Assembly: GCA_937901335.1 (NCBI GenBank)
Contig: CALCHC010000092.1
Coordinates: forward strand, 1 to 6,340
DNA: 6,340 bases
Direction of reading: 5' to 3'
Source: an uncultured Phascolarctobacterium sp.
GTDB lineage: Bacteria > Bacillota > Negativicutes > Acidaminococcales > Acidaminococcaceae
Of the stretch, positions 5,135 through 6,340 are shown piece by piece. Below the pieces are notes generated by a model that saw nothing but the letters and a program-made list of their open reading frames with translations, did not search any database and had not been told where the DNA came from. Position 1 is the stretch's first letter, and each line of letters opens with the position of its first letter. Both the position numbers and the translations under genes were made by a program.

Positions 5135-5852
5135 ACATTGTAAAGTTATCGCCCAAATAATATTTACGGGCAATGGGATCATTGTAAATAGTTTGACTGT
5201 CACCATGTAATAAGATTCTGCCATCAGCCAAAATATAAGCTTTGTCAACAATGCTCAAAGTTTCACGAACATTGTGGTCAGTGATGAGAACACCAATGCC
5301 ACGACGTGCCAAATGAGCAATCATACCTTGGATATCTGCAACAGCGATGGGGTCAATGCCTGCAAAAGGCTCATCTAAAAGGATAAAGGCAGGGTCAGTA
5401 GCTAACGCACGTGCAATCTCAACACGACGGCGTTCACCACCGGAGAGTGCACTACCTTTGCTCTTACGAATGTGTCCAATATGGAATTCATCAATAAGAG
5501 CATTCATTTTAGCTTCACGCTCTTCAGCACTAAGATTAGTTGTTTCCAAAATAGCCATGATGTTTTCTTCAACAGTCATCTTGCTAAAAATAGAAGCTTC
5601 TTGAGGAAGATAACCAATGCCTGCACGAGCACGTTCAAACATTGCTAAACCAGAAATATCTTGTCCATCCAAAGTAACAACACCAGCATCAGGTTTTTCA
5701 ATACCAACAATCATATAGAAAGTTGTAGTTTTACCTGCACCATTGGGACCAAGCAAGCCTACAATAGTACCTTGCTCTACCTCAACGCTGACACCATTTA
5801 CAACATTTCTTTCACCATATGTTTTTACCAAATTATCAGTTCTAATAATCAA
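5133..5852 (-). CDS. lptB: LPS export ABC transporter ATPase LptB
   Basis: 239 aa, normal for LptB. Motifs in order are Walker A GPNGAGKTTT (35-44), Q-loop Q84 in GYLPQEASIF, signature LSGGERRR (136-143), Walker B FILLDEPFAGIDP (156-168) with catalytic E161, and H-loop H193 in TDHNVRETL. The sequences GYLPQEASIFSKMTVEENI and LDEPFAGIDPIAVADI are characteristic of LptB among ABC ATPases. It is cytosolic and membrane-bound; a dimer drives LPS extraction through the LptF/G permeases. The start is TTG at 5852, with GGAGGG 8 nt upstream; going upstream in frame a TAA is met before any ATG or GTG. It lies 29 nt after the lptA-like gene and 11 nt before the permease gene. Confidence 0.97.
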   Translation of the reverse strand: MIIRTDNLVKTYGERNVVNGVSVEVEQGTIVGLLGPNGAGKTTTFYMIVGIEKPDAGVVTLDGQDISGLAMFERARAGIGYLPQEASIFSKMTVEENIMAILETTNLSAEEREAKMNALIDEFHIGHIRKSKGSALSGGERRRVEIARALATDPAFILLDEPFAGIDPIAVADIQGMIAHLARRGIGVLITDHNVRETLSIVDKAYILADGRILLHGDSQTIYNDPIARKYYLGDNFTM

Positions 5853-5860
5853 TGGGTTAG

Positions 5861-5866
5861 CCCTCC
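5861..5866 (-). promoter_or_regulatory. Ribosome-binding site that fixes the TTG start of lptB
   Basis: GGAGGG (5866-5861) precedes TTG (5852-5850) with 8-nt spacing. Reading upstream in frame gives a TAA stop after seven codons without ATG or GTG, so TTG is the only plausible start that keeps the conserved N-terminal strand MIIRTDNLVKTYG. Confidence 0.8.
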
Positions 5867-5881
5867 ATTATTTTCTGAGGC

Positions 5882-6340
5882 TTACGCCAAATCTTGTTTT
5901 TCTTCGGTAGCTTGAGCAGTTTTTTCGACAGGAATATAAATGATTTTTACATTGCCATCAGCTACAGCTACATTAGCATTGGTTAAACGCAATCTATCAC
6001 CGGTTACGGAGTTACCATCTTGGGTAGCTTTTGCATTACCAATAAGCTCAACATAACCATTAGCTCTAGTTTCATAGATAGCTTTATCAGCGGTAGCAGT
6101 CAATTTACGAGCTTCGCTATCAATAGTAATGCCACCAGAAGCATTTGCTACACCACTTTTAGCGTCATAATCAATCTTGCCTGCACTTAAAGTACTACCA
6201 TCAACATCAGTAAGACGTGCCCAGTTGCCAACGGTTTCCATATATTCGGTGGATTTATGATAATCAATTTGCTCCGCTTCTAATTTCTTACCCTCTTTAG
6301 TCACAGTAGCGGAACCAGCAGCAGTAACATAGTCTTCGCT
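5882..6340 (-). CDS. lptA: LptA/OstA-like periplasmic LPS-transport protein, 5' end beyond the window
   Basis: The last 152 residues are visible; the frame stays open to the window edge, so the GTG at 6304 is internal and not the start. The sequence is built of about 30-residue beta repeats with recurring elements (L.AEQIDY, LSAGKIDYDAKSG, LTATADKAIYE, VTGDRLRLT, each followed by a Gly-Asn or Gly-Gly turn: ETVGN, NASGG, LIGN, ADGN). This is the stacked jelly-roll pattern of OstA/LptA domains. Known of the family: LptA forms the periplasmic bridge that carries LPS from LptC to LptD. The C-terminus ends in a polar tail (VEKTAQATEEKQDLA). It is directly followed by lptB in the same direction. 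Because the N-terminus is missing, a longer or fused LptC-LptA form cannot be excluded. Confidence 0.82.
   Translation of the reverse strand, partial: SEDYVTAAGSATVTKEGKKLEAEQIDYHKSTEYMETVGNWARLTDVDGSTLSAGKIDYDAKSGVANASGGITIDSEARKLTATADKAIYETRANGYVELIGNAKATQDGNSVTGDRLRLTNANVAVADGNVKIIYIPVEKTAQATEEKQDLA

Noticed and set aside
5012..5251. A 79-codon minus-strand frame crossing the lptB-permease junction
   Set aside because: It overlaps the ends of two well-supported genes in another frame and shows no family resemblance.
5882..6304. GTG at 6304 as the start of the LptA-like gene
   Set aside because: The frame and the beta-repeat pattern continue upstream to the window edge, and there is no ribosome-binding site before 6304.
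1..6340. Mobile elements, CRISPR arrays, integration sites or phage genes
   Set aside because: No transposase-like protein, no regularly spaced direct repeats and no duplication of a tRNA 3' end as an attachment site were seen.

Overview
The window reads as part of a chromosome from a diderm Firmicute of the class Negativicutes. The evidence is the combination of an OmpM-type porin carrying an S-layer homology (SLH) domain (protein family typical of that class), an LPS-transport gene set (LptA, LptB, LptF/G) and a DUF3084 protein. The moderately low GC content and strong AGGAGG-type ribosome-binding sites fit. The exact genus cannot be fixed from this sequence; an Acidaminococcaceae/Phascolarctobacterium-like bacterium is a guess. 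Every gene I can support lies on the minus strand, so transcription runs from high to low coordinates.

Region 6340-1816 is a tightly packed run of six genes in transcription order: the 3' part of an LptA/OstA-like periplasmic protein (cut by the window edge), the ABC ATPase LptB, a six-TM LptF/LptG-type permease, a DUF3084 membrane/coiled-coil protein, a YqgF/RuvC-like RNase H-fold protein, and a formiminotransferase-cyclodeaminase family protein. Gaps are 11-31 nt or short overlaps, so this looks like one operon whose promoter lies outside the window. The first three genes would energise and carry LPS from the inner membrane to the outer membrane. The last two have no obvious link to that task.

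Region 1812-1485 holds two serine tRNA genes, Ser(UGA) then Ser(GCU). Each has its own sigma-70-like promoter, and one strong intrinsic terminator follows them. There is no terminator between the protein operon and the tRNAs, so read-through from the operon into the tRNAs is possible.

Region 1484-1118 is about 370 nt without a coding gene. It contains AT-rich dyads, a good promoter, and then a leader of about 213 nt for the porin gene. The leader folds, by eye, into a 51-nt hairpin at the very 5' end and a second long hairpin followed immediately by a U-rich tract, which looks like an intrinsic terminator placed before the gene. Three copies of AAGGC fall in the predicted unpaired parts. This leader is the most interesting and possibly undescribed element of the window: a candidate attenuator, or a small RNA sharing the porin promoter.

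Region 1117-1 is the 5' part (372 codons) of the OmpM-like porin gene, with signal peptide, one SLH domain, a short coiled-coil stalk and the start of a beta-barrel. It runs off the window edge.
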